A stretch of 64,000 nt of DNA from NCBI GenBank assembly GCA_012517315.1, contig JAAYVE010000055.1, positions 62,001-126,000 on the forward strand, written 5' to 3'. Positions 1 through 8,958 of this stretch are shown one piece after another. How positions within the stretch are numbered: the first letter of the stretch is position 1; each line of letters begins with the position of its first letter. The DNA comes from Deltaproteobacteria bacterium (GTDB taxonomy: Bacteria > Desulfobacterota > Syntrophobacteria > Syntrophobacterales > Syntrophobacteraceae). A program made the position numbers and the translations under genes. The notes under the pieces are model-generated. The model had not been told where the DNA came from. It saw nothing but the letters and a program-made list of their open reading frames with translations, and searched no databases.

Positions 1-2456
1 TTTTTCTCATCTTCTTTCTCAACTTCTGGGTGGCTTCCCGCTATCTTGGAACCGGCGCGCCGCCCGGTTCATCGGAGAAAAGAGCGTCGCGCCTGGCCAC
101 AAGAGAACTCGCGCGAGCCTTCAGGACAGGATCCATGTGGGTCTACACGCCCGTCTCCCTGGTTCTCTCCATTGTCATTGCACTGCCCCTGTTCGAAAAG
201 TGGGAATCCTTCCTCCTTTACCTTTCGGCCCCTCGAATGGGGGCCACGGACCCGGTATACGGCAATGACATCAGCTATTACCTCTTTTCATATCCCATAT
301 ATATCCTCATTCAACGCAGGTTGCTCATCGCCTTCGCCCTTTTGCTCATTGCCCTCGTCATTCTCTACTGGCTGGAAAGACGCCTCCTGACCGTCCAGGA
401 GCAACGTCTGCCAGGGGGGGCAAAATGGCATCTGAGTATCGTCATCATGCTGATTTTCATCATCGAAATCGGAGATTACGTCCTGCAGCGACATACTCTC
501 CTTTACGAGGGAAGTCACATGCCTCTCTTCTACGGGCCCGGATTTACGGAAATGCGGGTCATTCTTCCCCTCATCTGGATCTCTCTTCTTTTGTTGCTGG
601 CCACCAGCTTTTCCTTCATCTATTTCATTCACCGGAACAAGGGCCTGAAGGTCGTGATCCTCTTCGCCGCCGCTTTCGCCCTGTCCCTTGGCGGTCGTTA
701 TTCAAGCATCCTGCCTGATACCGTGCAAAAATATATTGTCAAGCCCAATGAGATATCGCGCGAGCGTCTATACATCGAGCGCAACATCCAGGCAACCCTC
801 GCCGCCTACAACCTGGATACGGTGGAGATCCGCAGCTTCAGTCCCATGAACCTTCCCTTGGAGGGATCCAGTCCCAATATCAAGGCGATCTTAAGAAACA
901 CTCCGGTCTGGGACGGGGAACTGCTGGAAACGGTTTACAAACAATTGCAGCAACTCCGCACTTACTACGATTTCCCAAGCGTTGACGTGGGGCGCTACAC
1001 TGTGAACAACGTCTACCAGCAGGTCTTCCTCTCGGCGCGGGAAATCAACCGTGAACTGCTCCCCGCCGGTGCCCGCAACTGGGTCAACGAGCACCTCTCC
1101 TACACCCACGGGTTCGGCGTCGTCATGACTCCTGCCAGCCAGGACGGGGATGAACCCATGACCTGGTTTCTCAGTGGAATCCCGCCCGAGTCGGAATACG
1201 GTTTCCGCGTGGAGCAACCCAGAATCTATTATGGGGAGGGCAACTACACCTACGTGATCGCGCCCAATGACAGCGGCGAGATCGATTACCCCAAAGGGGA
1301 ATCCAATGTGATGAACAACTACGACGGTAAAGGGGGGGTTCCCATCGGCTCCCTCTTCCGAAAGGCAATTTTTGCTTATTATTTCAAGGATAAAGAGATT
1401 CTGTTCACCACGAAGACAAATCGTCAGAGCAAGATCCTTTTTCGCCAGAACATCGTGGAGCAGATCCGGACCATCACTCCTTTTCTAAAACTGGACAAGG
1501 ACCCCTATCTCGTGGTGACGCCCACGAAGCTTTACTGGATCCAGGACGCCTACACCACGTCCAACCTCTACCCCAATGCGACGCCTTACACGACGGAAGA
1601 CGGCCCCATCAACTACATCCGCAATTCCGTCAAGATCGTGGTGGACGCCTATGACGGGACTGTCGACTACTACATCCACGAAGACAAGGACCCCATCGTC
1701 ATTGCCTACAGCCGCATTTACCCGGGCCTGTTCAAGTCTGCGGAGCAGATGCCGCAGGAACTCGCCTCCCAGGTGCGCTACCCTCGGGATATTTTTCAGA
1801 TCCAGATGGACATTTATGCCATATACCACCAAACCGACCCGGACGTCTTCTACCAGCAGGAGGATGCCTGGGAACCGGCCAAAGGTTATCGTGCCCAAGA
1901 GGATCTCAGCGTCCAGCCCGACTATCTCACCCTTGATCTCATTCAGCCGGGACGCTTCGACTTTCTGCTTCTCGATCCGATGAGCCCTAAGGGGAGGGAC
2001 AATCTGCGGGCCCTTGTGGTTGCCGGTTCGGACAAACCCTATTACAGAAAGCTCATCGTCTATGATTTTCCAAAGGGTGAACTGGTGTACGGACCGTCCC
2101 AAATCCACGCCCTCATCAACCAGGACACGAGAATAGCAGAGCAATTCACCCTGTGGGACCAAGCCGGTTCTCAGGTGGCACGGGGCAAAATGATCATCAT
2201 TCCCATCGGCAAGACCATCATCTACATCCAGCCCGTCTATCTCAAGGCGGCCAGCCCCCTCAAGATCCCGGAACTCAAGCGGCACATCATGAGCCAAGGC
2301 CAGATCGTGGCGATGGATCCTTCACTGGAAGGGGTTTACCTCGCGCTGGAAGAGCGCATCAAGGCGGATTTTCAGAGACGGGACCGCCGGTTCGCCCCCC
2401 TGCTGCCGGGCGCCCCACCGACAGGGGAAAGCAAACCACCCGATCCTGGGGACTAG
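1..2456 (+). CDS. UPF0182 family integral membrane protein (5' partial)
   Basis: Large membrane protein of the UPF0182 family, whose function is unknown. The reading frame is open to the left window edge (frame starting at base 3, reading LIFFLNFW before the first GTG at 30), so the gene starts outside and the GTG at 30 is probably internal. Four or more hydrophobic segments are visible in the first ~230 residues, followed by a long soluble part (~570 residues) rich in Tyr/Pro motifs such as DPYLVV and YWIQDAYTTS that are typical of the family. Family members are usually about 900 residues, so roughly 100 residues and two or three membrane segments are missing. The stop codon lies inside a perfect 16-bp palindrome. 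It converges with the DUF1992 gene. Confidence 0.85.
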   Translation, partial: FLIFFLNFWVASRYLGTGAPPGSSEKRASRLATRELARAFRTGSMWVYTPVSLVLSIVIALPLFEKWESFLLYLSAPRMGATDPVYGNDISYYLFSYPIYILIQRRLLIAFALLLIALVILYWLERRLLTVQEQRLPGGAKWHLSIVIMLIFIIEIGDYVLQRHTLLYEGSHMPLFYGPGFTEMRVILPLIWISLLLLLATSFSFIYFIHRNKGLKVVILFAAAFALSLGGRYSSILPDTVQKYIVKPNEISRERLYIERNIQATLAAYNLDTVEIRSFSPMNLPLEGSSPNIKAILRNTPVWDGELLETVYKQLQQLRTYYDFPSVDVGRYTVNNVYQQVFLSAREINRELLPAGARNWVNEHLSYTHGFGVVMTPASQDGDEPMTWFLSGIPPESEYGFRVEQPRIYYGEGNYTYVIAPNDSGEIDYPKGESNVMNNYDGKGGVPIGSLFRKAIFAYYFKDKEILFTTKTNRQSKILFRQNIVEQIRTITPFLKLDKDPYLVVTPTKLYWIQDAYTTSNLYPNATPYTTEDGPINYIRNSVKIVVDAYDGTVDYYIHEDKDPIVIAYSRIYPGLFKSAEQMPQELASQVRYPRDIFQIQMDIYAIYHQTDPDVFYQQEDAWEPAKGYRAQEDLSVQPDYLTLDLIQPGRFDFLLLDPMSPKGRDNLRALVVAGSDKPYYRKLIVYDFPKGELVYGPSQIHALINQDTRIAEQFTLWDQAGSQVARGKMIIIPIGKTIIYIQPVYLKAASPLKIPELKRHIMSQGQIVAMDPSLEGVYLALEERIKADFQRRDRRFAPLLPGAPPTGESKPPDPGD

Positions 2457-2468
2457 TCCCGGGACTAG
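2453..2468. repeat. Perfect 16-bp palindrome at the UPF0182 stop codon
   Basis: CTAGTCCCGGGACTAG reads the same on both strands and contains the stop codon TAG of the upstream gene. It lies between two convergent genes. There is no clear T tract, so it is a poor intrinsic terminator; it may be chance or a protein-binding site. Confidence 0.4.
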
Positions 2469-2517
2469 GTTCGTTTCCGTCAGTGCCTCGGGAAAATCCG
2501 GCTGAACAGATCCAGCA

Positions 2518-2913
2518 TCATTCGGAAGCCTTCTTCAGCTCCACCTTGTCCAGCAACTTTTCGTAATAGTGCTGGTTTTCCTCGAGGGCGGCAGGGACCT
2601 TGCGGCTCATGTTGAGCTTCATGATGAGATAATTGAGCTTTTTCATCTGGCGGTATTTTTCCTGGGCATCCCGAACTCCGGAGAGAAGGGTTTCCATTGT
2701 TCGGATTTCCTTGCGCAGTTCCAGTTCTGGAGGCAGGCAGTCGGCATTTTTCAGTATCTTGTAGGCAAGGCGCAGATGCGCCGGAAGGTGACGTTCCTCT
2801 TCCAAGTTCAGGGGTTTTCCCTTGCCCGGTAGATCTTCGAATTCACCGTTTTTTATGGCCTCTCGGATTTTTTCCTCGGCGATCTTATCGAACACATTGA
2901 AAAGATTGCTCAC
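2518..2913 (-). CDS. DUF1992 (DnaJ-homologue subfamily C28-like) protein
   Basis: Small soluble protein of about 131 residues with the DUF1992 hallmark near its N-terminus (IAEEKIREAIKNGEF followed by LPGKGKPL). This domain occurs in bacterial YhdN-like proteins and in eukaryotic DNAJC28; its molecular role is unknown. The longest open frame begins at 2994, but the GTG at 2913 has AGGAG seven bases upstream and places the conserved domain at the very start, so I chose it. The C-terminal half is charged and helical (KYRQMKKLNYLIMKLN). It is divergently oriented from the Rossmann protein gene at 2994. Confidence 0.85.
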   Translation of the reverse strand: MSNLFNVFDKIAEEKIREAIKNGEFEDLPGKGKPLNLEEERHLPAHLRLAYKILKNADCLPPELELRKEIRTMETLLSGVRDAQEKYRQMKKLNYLIMKLNMSRKVPAALEENQHYYEKLLDKVELKKASE

Positions 2914-2993
2914 GAAGAGACTCCTGGAAAAGGGTAAGGAAGCAGAGGGGCCTTGCCGGATTCCACCATAACACAATCGTTTCAGGGGTTCCA

Positions 2994-3698
2994 ATGAGCA
3001 CTTCGGTCACACAACCACAACAGAGGGATGTCCCTGCCCACTTTCCACCGGCGGTCATCCGGGTCCTCGGGGCGGGCCGTTTCGGTAGAATCGCGGCGGA
3101 AAGGCTCGCACGCCGCTTTCCCCGTGCGGACTTCCTCGTCGTGGACATGCACAGGGAGAGGCTGGAACCCATTGAAAGGGAGCTCGGGCTTCCTGTTCTC
3201 CAGGGGGACGCCGTGCCCTTTCTCCTGAGCGCCCCTCTTGCAGAGAGCGACTGGATCATTCCTGCTGTGCCCCTCCACGTAGCCTTTGGATGGGTTCTTG
3301 GGCACCTTGCACGGCGGTTTCCGGTCAAGCTCCTGCCGGTTCCCGAAGTCGTGGACGGGCAGGTGCCCAATCCCTTCCGGACGGAATCCGGAACCCTCTA
3401 CGCCAGCTTCGCAACCTTCAGGTGCCCCGACAACTGCAGCGAACCTGACGCCATTTGCACCCATACGAAAGAACCGAGAAAGGCTAATCTTTTTGAAGTC
3501 CTTGAGAACGTCCGGGCTAACGGGTACAGGGTGGTGGTGGTGAGAAGCCACCAGCTGGCTCCGGGGGTGGGAGGATACCCCGTGGAAGCACTGCGTGACA
3601 AGCTCTCGGAAATCCTTCGGGAACCAGGCCGTTGGATCGTGGCCACCAGCTGCCGGTGTCACGCGGTGGTGGATGCACTGAACTGGGGCCCGCCATGA
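2994..3698 (+). CDS. Rossmann-fold (NAD-binding, TrkA-N-like) protein with a cysteine cluster
   Basis: 234-residue soluble protein. The first third has a dinucleotide-binding signature (VLGAGRFGRIAAERLARRF, then an acidic strand end VVDMHRERL), as in TrkA-N/KTN domains. The middle carries a compact cysteine motif, FRCPDNCSEPDAICTH, and the end has another CRCH motif; these could bind metal. No catalytic residues of a known dehydrogenase are recognisable. The start has AGGGG five bases upstream. It appears to stand alone, divergent from the DUF1992 gene. Function unknown. Confidence 0.7.
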   Translation: MSTSVTQPQQRDVPAHFPPAVIRVLGAGRFGRIAAERLARRFPRADFLVVDMHRERLEPIERELGLPVLQGDAVPFLLSAPLAESDWIIPAVPLHVAFGWVLGHLARRFPVKLLPVPEVVDGQVPNPFRTESGTLYASFATFRCPDNCSEPDAICTHTKEPRKANLFEVLENVRANGYRVVVVRSHQLAPGVGGYPVEALRDKLSEILREPGRWIVATSCRCHAVVDALNWGPP

Positions 3699-3764
3699 AA
3701 GGGGACCAAACGGCGAAAACCCCCGTGGCAACGGCAAAAAACAATGAAGTGAGCACGAGACGCG

Positions 3765-3793
3765 TTGCATTGTTGCAGAAAACCGGTTATAGA
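3765..3793 (+). promoter_or_regulatory. Putative sigma70 promoter of the cytosolic cyclophilin gene
   Basis: TTGCAT at 3765-3770 and TATAGA at 3788-3793 are separated by exactly 17 bases, and sit about 115 bases upstream of the cyclophilin ATG. Seen in sequence; not tested. Confidence 0.45.
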
Positions 3794-3909
3794 CCGCCAA
3801 ATTTGAAATGACTTGGGAACGCCTGGACCGGAATGGCCGCCAGGCACATGCGCCTGCGTCACAAACAATGGCGGGAAACAACGCCCCATGTAGAAAGGAC
3901 CGAAAACTC

Positions 3910-4431
3910 ATGAGCATTCAAGCCAATCCTGTGGTTTGGCTGGAAACCAGCGAGGGAACCATCCGGGTGGAACTCTGGGCGGACAAGGCGCCGGGGACCG
4001 TGAAGAATTTCCTGCGTTACGTGGACGAGGGATTCTACGACGGCACTATCTTTCATCGGGTCATCCGCGACTTCATGATCCAGGGAGGCGGCCTGACTCC
4101 AGACATGAAGTCCAAGCAGACTCGGGACCCGATCAAAAACGAAGCCAAACCGGATCTGAAAAACGAGCGTGGAACCATCGCCATGGCCCGGACGGGCCTC
4201 GTTCACAGTGCCACCGCTCAGTTCTTCATCAACACGGTGGACAATCCCTTCCTGGATCATAAAAACCAGACGCCCCAGGGATTCGGTTATGCGGTCTTCG
4301 GAAAGGTGGTGGAGGGGATGGAGGTGGTGGATGCCATCCGGGAGGTCAAGACCACTTCCTTCGGCCAGTACGATGACGTGCCGGTGAACCCCGTCATCAT
4401 CAAGACCATCAGGAAAGCCGAACCTGCCTGA
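3910..4431 (+). CDS. Cytosolic cyclophilin-type peptidyl-prolyl cis-trans isomerase
   Basis: 173-residue cyclophilin that catalyses proline isomerisation during protein folding. Active-site motifs are present: FHRVIRDFMIQGG (catalytic Arg within FHR, Gln in IQGG), AMAR, and SATAQFFIN; the closing VFGKVVEGMEVVD is typical of the PpiB group. The open frame extends upstream to 3808, but the ATG at 3910 follows an AAGGA-type ribosome site and begins just before the domain. There is no signal peptide, so it is cytosolic. A close paralogue with a signal peptide lies at 50728-51345. Confidence 0.93.
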   Translation: MSIQANPVVWLETSEGTIRVELWADKAPGTVKNFLRYVDEGFYDGTIFHRVIRDFMIQGGGLTPDMKSKQTRDPIKNEAKPDLKNERGTIAMARTGLVHSATAQFFINTVDNPFLDHKNQTPQGFGYAVFGKVVEGMEVVDAIREVKTTSFGQYDDVPVNPVIIKTIRKAEPA

Positions 4432-4534
4432 GAGTCCGGTGAGGGAAGGGGGCAACCCTGATTCCGCCTCCTCCCGCGCCTTGAGCCTTTTTTGAAAACC
4501 CTTCCCTCCGTTTCCCCCCCCGGAAATGCTGCCG

Positions 4535-5434
4535 TCAAACCCAGCGGTCTCCTTCACGCAGGAGATGTTCCAGCTCCCCGCGAAGAGTTCCAGGTTTGAA
4601 GCCCATGGAAAACGCCCGGCTACTGTCCAGGGAGACGTCATGAGGCCGGGGGGCGGGCATGGGAACATCCTTTCGCAGGCACGGGACGATACGGTCATGG
4701 CCTTCTCCCAGGAATTCGGCTAGGAGTCTGCCGAACTCGTAGCGGGAAATCCTTTCCGCACCTCCCAGATGCAGGATACCACTGACGCTGCCAAGGACCG
4801 TCAAGAGCCCTTTCACGGCATCCCTCACGCTGAGGGGAGTCCTGAATTCATCGGTGAACAGGCGCAGTTGGCCTCCTCCCCGCAGCACCCCGACCATCGA
4901 CTCCAGGACGTTCTCCGATGCCGGGGCACGGTTTCCAAACAAAAGGGACAGGCGACACACGGCCGCCAGGGGATTCCGTTCCAGGACCCCGTTTTCGGCC
5001 ATGACTTTCTGTTCTCCATAAACGCTGAGGGGTGCAACCGGGTCCTCTTCCCGATACGGAGGACTCTTTCCGTCGAAGACCAGGTCGGAAGAGGTGAACA
5101 CAAAAGGGATGTTCCTGTCGGCGGCAAATCCCGCCAGGTTGCAGGATGCCTCCACGTTGATCTTTCTGGTCCGTTCCGGTGCCGTCTGACAAAAATTGGG
5201 CTGGGATGCGGCCGCTGTGTGCAAGATGACATCGGGTCTTGCTTCCCGGAGGACCTGCTTCGCTTCCGACCATTGCGTGAGGTCCGCGCGGAGAAGGGCC
5301 ACCCCTTGCAGTTCAAAAGGATGCCTGTGGAAGACTCCCAGGACATTCCACGAGTCCCTACAGTGAACGCATGCATTCCATCCAAGAAAACCGCTTGCCC
5401 CCGTAACCAAGAGCCTTTTTCGCCGTTTTTCCAC
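4535..5434 (-). CDS. RmlD/SDR-family NAD(P)-dependent sugar-nucleotide reductase
   Basis: Extended short-chain dehydrogenase of the RmlD_sub_bind type, similar to dTDP-4-dehydrorhamnose reductases. The N-terminal nucleotide-binding motif is VTGASGFLG, the substrate domain contains TSSDLVFDG and the catalytic YGEQK (YxxxK), and the middle has INVEASCNLAGFA. I chose the GTG at 5434 because it gives the usual length (~299 residues) and places the Rossmann motif at the start; the frame is open to a GTG at 5554, which would add 40 residues without resemblance to the family. No sugar-biosynthesis genes flank it, so the true substrate is unknown. Confidence 0.8.
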   Translation of the reverse strand: MEKRRKRLLVTGASGFLGWNACVHCRDSWNVLGVFHRHPFELQGVALLRADLTQWSEAKQVLREARPDVILHTAAASQPNFCQTAPERTRKINVEASCNLAGFAADRNIPFVFTSSDLVFDGKSPPYREEDPVAPLSVYGEQKVMAENGVLERNPLAAVCRLSLLFGNRAPASENVLESMVGVLRGGGQLRLFTDEFRTPLSVRDAVKGLLTVLGSVSGILHLGGAERISRYEFGRLLAEFLGEGHDRIVPCLRKDVPMPAPRPHDVSLDSSRAFSMGFKPGTLRGELEHLLREGDRWV

Positions 5435-5693
5435 GTCCTCGCACGTTCCTTGGTCAAGAAGGAAGTCTCCCCGCCATGAAGTGATTCCGTCACGATCCAG
5501 TGCCGCAATGGCCGGCTCCCTGAAAAAACCGTAAAGGAGGGAACGCTCCTTCACCCTGGGCGCAACGTCTCCCCCTCTCTAACCACTTTTCATTGAAGGT
5601 CCGTTTTGCTATGGTCTGATGCATCCCGACTGATGTATCCATGCACCGGAAGCCCTGAGTGCGGAACACGGGGCCGAGACGAGGAGAGGCGCA

Positions 5694-6746
5694 TTGATAT
5701 CTGGGGTGCCCCGAAAACGGTTCTGGCTTGCCGCCGTCATCGGCGTAACCATTTTTCTGCTCACCCTGAGGCAGGCGGATCTGAAAAGACTCGGGGAAAA
5801 CATCACCCAGATCAACGTTGCATGGGGGTTCTTCGCAATCCTTGCGAGCGCCCTGAGTTACCTGTGTATTGCTGCGGTTCTCCACCGCCTGCTTAGGGGA
5901 ACGGGTCATGCACTCTCCTTTTCAAACACTTTCAAGATTTCGCTCCTTTCATGCAGCATGAACTACGTCATGGCCATCGCAGGCCTGAGCGGAGTCGCCG
6001 CCAAGGTCTATCTCCTGGCGAGGGAGAAAATCCCGCCCAGCAAGACCCTCTCCATTTCCATCATTCATGGGTTCTTCACCAACACCGTGGCGGTGATCTT
6101 CATCTATCTGGGCTTTTTCTTCCTTTACAGCGAATACAAAATGAGCCTGAGGGAAATCGAGGTGGGTGCGGTCATACTCCTTCTCGCCTTTCTTCTCACG
6201 TGGGTCACCATCCAGACGATCCTCCACGAAGCCTTTCGAAAGAAGCTCTGGCATGTGTGTATGGGGATCGCTGCCAAGACCTGCGAAGGCTTGAGAAAAC
6301 CTCATTGGATCAACAGGGAGAGAGCCCAGGCCTTCTTCGACAATTTCAACGAAAGCATGAACCTCATCGCCGGAAACAGGGGAATCCTGATGGTGCCGGC
6401 CCTCTATGCCCTCTTCGACTGGTTGCTCATGTTTCTCTGCCTCAAGTTCTCCTTCCTTGCTCTTCACTACCCCGTCGACAACAGTTCCCTCCTCGTTGGC
6501 TTTTCGGTCGGCGTCTTCACGAGCCTGTTCTCCCTCACCCCGGCTTCCATCGGCCTCATGGAGGGCACCATGGCCGGGTCCTTCTACCTCATGGGGATGG
6601 ATTTCGAAAGAGCTCTCGTCGCAACCCTCCTCTACCGCTTTGCTTACTATTTCCTCCCCATCGTCCTCAGTTTCTTCTTCTACAGGCGGTTTTTCCCCGC
6701 CTCAGATCAGCAGGTGCAGATGGAAAAGCGCTACGAGACCCGGTGA
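5694..6746 (+). CDS. UPF0104/lysylphosphatidylglycerol-synthase-type transmembrane protein
   Basis: 350-residue polytopic membrane protein with about seven to nine hydrophobic segments (for example VIGVTIFLLTL near residue 17 and AVIFIYLGFFFLY near 130). It matches the flippase-like LPG_synthase_TM/UPF0104 family by layout and by the conserved C-terminal block LFSLTPASIGLMEG. No lysyl transferase domain is fused, so lipid-flipping or hopanoid/glycolipid transport is only a family-level guess. It starts at a TTG with GAGGAG seven bases upstream; the downstream GTG at 5706 is an alternative. Confidence 0.8.
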   Translation: MISGVPRKRFWLAAVIGVTIFLLTLRQADLKRLGENITQINVAWGFFAILASALSYLCIAAVLHRLLRGTGHALSFSNTFKISLLSCSMNYVMAIAGLSGVAAKVYLLAREKIPPSKTLSISIIHGFFTNTVAVIFIYLGFFFLYSEYKMSLREIEVGAVILLLAFLLTWVTIQTILHEAFRKKLWHVCMGIAAKTCEGLRKPHWINRERAQAFFDNFNESMNLIAGNRGILMVPALYALFDWLLMFLCLKFSFLALHYPVDNSSLLVGFSVGVFTSLFSLTPASIGLMEGTMAGSFYLMGMDFERALVATLLYRFAYYFLPIVLSFFFYRRFFPASDQQVQMEKRYETR

Positions 6747-6756
6747 TTCCTCGCGG

Positions 6757-7200
6757 TCATTTCGCGAGACGCCAAAGGGCCTCGAGGGGCCACAAGAGCA
6801 CGGGCCGCCACAGGACTTTCATTCGAAGCATTTTTCCTTCCTCCTGGAGTTGGGAGAGGGGAATCTCCGGGGCATCCTGCCACTTGAGCACGGCAGGTCC
6901 CATAGAGCCCCATTCCAGGTTCAGAGGGGAGACGCCCTCACCACCCTGGAGACGGCCGTTCCACCGGAACCTGTGGACTTCCTCAACGGGGTTACCATCC
7001 GCTAAGGAGACGTAACAAATGCGGAAGTGGCTCCAGGGGAGAACGAGACGATCCAGCACGATCTCGCCCCCGGGCCAGGACTGGAAACGGGCAATGGGAA
7101 GGGGGATCAGGAGAAGGAGAAAGATGACACCCGTTGTCCAGCGATCCCAGGCCCTTGCCCTCCGCTCGCGGGCAAAAGCCTCCTCGGATTCAGGGGACAC
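6757..7200 (-). CDS. Small single-span membrane protein, unknown function
   Basis: About 147 residues from the GTG at 7200 (a GAGG site is close upstream; the open frame reaches a GTG at 7275 without a ribosome site). One transmembrane segment, VIFLLLLIPLPIA, follows a basic N-terminal stretch; the rest looks extracytoplasmic, with tryptophan-rich strands such as FRWNGRLQGGEG and VLKWQDAPEIP. I do not recognise a family. It ends 10 bases from the end of the UPF0104 gene on the other strand, and follows the 7315-7725 membrane protein gene, with which it probably forms an operon. Confidence 0.5.
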   Translation of the reverse strand: MSPESEEAFARERRARAWDRWTTGVIFLLLLIPLPIARFQSWPGGEIVLDRLVLPWSHFRICYVSLADGNPVEEVHRFRWNGRLQGGEGVSPLNLEWGSMGPAVLKWQDAPEIPLSQLQEEGKMLRMKVLWRPVLLWPLEALWRLAK

Positions 7201-7314
7201 ATTGCCTCGAATGTGGATTCCTTTCCCGTGTTGCCCAAAATATAGGCGGCGCAAGCACCAATAGGGCGGTTTCACAAATGGTCGGGCGCGTTCCAGAGGC
7301 TAGCTGCAGCGAGA

Positions 7315-7725
7315 TCAACGTCCCATCCCCCGGGCGTCGCCCGAACCATCCGGCACGACTTCAGCATCTGTCCACTTTCTTCTGCTGAGGATACCCAACG
7401 GAAGGAACATGGGCAGCATCCAAAGGAAGTTCCACCAGTTGAGGTCCAACGCGGTGAATCCCCCAAATGCCCAAACCGCCCAGATCACCGAAAGGGTGAA
7501 GCAAGCGTAGGGAAAAAGCATCAACTTCCAGTAGGGGGTCGACGGATGCCGCCAGGGCGCCGCCCCCACGATACTTGCGGCTGCGATGGCGAAGACGCCC
7601 GCCCCTCCGGCTCCCCTGAGCCATTTTGCCTGGAAAAGGAAGACAACCGAAACGATCGGCACCCAAAGGAAAGCTCCCAGCCATCCAAGAGTCCACCCGG
7701 CCTTTTCCTGTCTTCTCGTGCTCAT
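7315..7725 (-). CDS. Hypothetical four-span membrane protein
   Basis: 136-residue protein with four predicted membrane helices (LGAFLWVPIVSVVFLF, GVFAIAAASIVGA, LMLFPYACFTLSVIWAVW, WWNFLWMLPMFLPLGIL). The ATG at 7725 has GGAGG seven bases upstream and is preferred over the longer frame from 7809. No catalytic motif seen. It lies just upstream of the single-span protein at 6757-7200, on the same strand, suggesting the two work together. Family not recognised. Confidence 0.6.
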   Translation of the reverse strand: MSTRRQEKAGWTLGWLGAFLWVPIVSVVFLFQAKWLRGAGGAGVFAIAAASIVGAAPWRHPSTPYWKLMLFPYACFTLSVIWAVWAFGGFTALDLNWWNFLWMLPMFLPLGILSRRKWTDAEVVPDGSGDARGMGR

Positions 7726-7974
7726 CTGATGCCCTCCCGCGTCATGACCGGTTCGTGTCAGTCCATGGTCACGCAATTCGATTGGAGAAGTAGCCCCTGA
7801 TCGCTTCATCCCTTTGAACTGTCAATATATTTCAGGGTAGGGTGGTTGAAAAGTATTATCTGCTCCTGTATGCTTCCCTCTCGCAGCCTTTCTATTGGGT
7901 GCGCGAAACGCCATCACAGACAGGGGAGCTCAGTCCTCTTGCTTCCTCATAATCAGGAAAAGGCAGGCTACCAA

Positions 7975-8778
7975 ATGGACACGCGGCGGGTCCTTCCAGG
8001 TGACGGGGCACTCATCATTTTGACCCAGGCAATCCGGAGTACCATCGAACGCTGGGTGGAATCCGGCAGGGGGGAAGATTACTGGCGGGAACCTCTGGTG
8101 GCTGTTGCTTCCGCCCACGACCCTCTTTTCCATCAACTGAAAGACGCCGTGAGTCCGGAACATGGCATGCCGGAAGACCTCCTGAAAGGAGCGCAATCGG
8201 TCATCGCCTTTTTCCTGCCTTTCCGGCAGTGGGTCGGGGAGGCCAACGTGAGAATCAAAGGCCTATCGGCCAGGAGTTGGGCCGAGTCCTACACGGCCAC
8301 CAACGGACTCATCCAGGTGGTGGGCGAGACCCTGAAGGAGGCCATTCAGGGCATGGGGCATGCGGTCGCCGTGACCCCGCCCACCCATAACTTCGACTCG
8401 GAAAAGCTCGTGAGCGCTTGGTCCCACAAGCATGTGGCATACATCGCAGGTTTGGGCACATTCGGACACCATCGCCTCCTCATCACCGAGGCCGGTTGCT
8501 GCGGCCGACTGGGAAGCCTCGTCACCACCATGACCCTTGCGGCCACGCCACGGCCGGAAAAGGAATACTGCCTGGCGAAACGTGGGGAGTCATGCCACGC
8601 CTGCGTCTCCCAATGCCGATACAATGCCCTTCTCAAGACACATTTCGACCGGCATGCGTGTTACCGGCAGTGTCTCGTCAACGACGCCCACTTCAGCGAC
8701 CTGCCCCTGACCGACGTGTGCGGCAAATGTGCGTGCCAAGTCCCCTGCAGCTATTCCATCCCGAACAACCCACCCTGA
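7975..8778 (+). CDS. Epoxyqueuosine-reductase-like (QueG-related) iron-sulfur protein
   Basis: 267-residue protein. The N-terminal two thirds resemble the QueG/reductive dehalogenase-like cobalamin-binding fold (AQSVIAFFLPF near residue 80, then GLGTFGHHRLLITEAGCCGRLG), and the C-terminus has cysteine motifs CHACVSQC and CGKCACQVPC that could hold one or two [4Fe-4S] clusters. True QueG proteins are longer (about 380 residues) with classic ferredoxin CxxCxxCxxxCP spacing; here the spacing differs, so this is a QueG-like paralogue rather than the tRNA-modifying enzyme. The ATG at 7975 is preferred to the longer frame starting at 7846. Confidence 0.7.
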   Translation: MDTRRVLPGDGALIILTQAIRSTIERWVESGRGEDYWREPLVAVASAHDPLFHQLKDAVSPEHGMPEDLLKGAQSVIAFFLPFRQWVGEANVRIKGLSARSWAESYTATNGLIQVVGETLKEAIQGMGHAVAVTPPTHNFDSEKLVSAWSHKHVAYIAGLGTFGHHRLLITEAGCCGRLGSLVTTMTLAATPRPEKEYCLAKRGESCHACVSQCRYNALLKTHFDRHACYRQCLVNDAHFSDLPLTDVCGKCACQVPCSYSIPNNPP

Positions 8779-8958
8779 AGGCTTGCCCCGCCGGTGGACG
8801 CAACGGGGCATCGCGAGTCGGAGCCGGCGTCGACCGCTCATGGGTCCCCGTCAGCGCCCCCCTTTGGCTGACCCGTCCCTCCAGGGGCCGTCATGGCCTG
8901 CCTGTCCAACGACACGCACCCCCTTTTCTCGTCTCTACCATCAATCCTCTTTTGTCAC

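Noticed and set aside
1485-2297. 270-codon minus-strand open frame opposite the UPF0182 gene.
   Set aside because: Fully contained in an antisense position to a recognisable gene, with no own motif; typical of GC-rich shadow frames.
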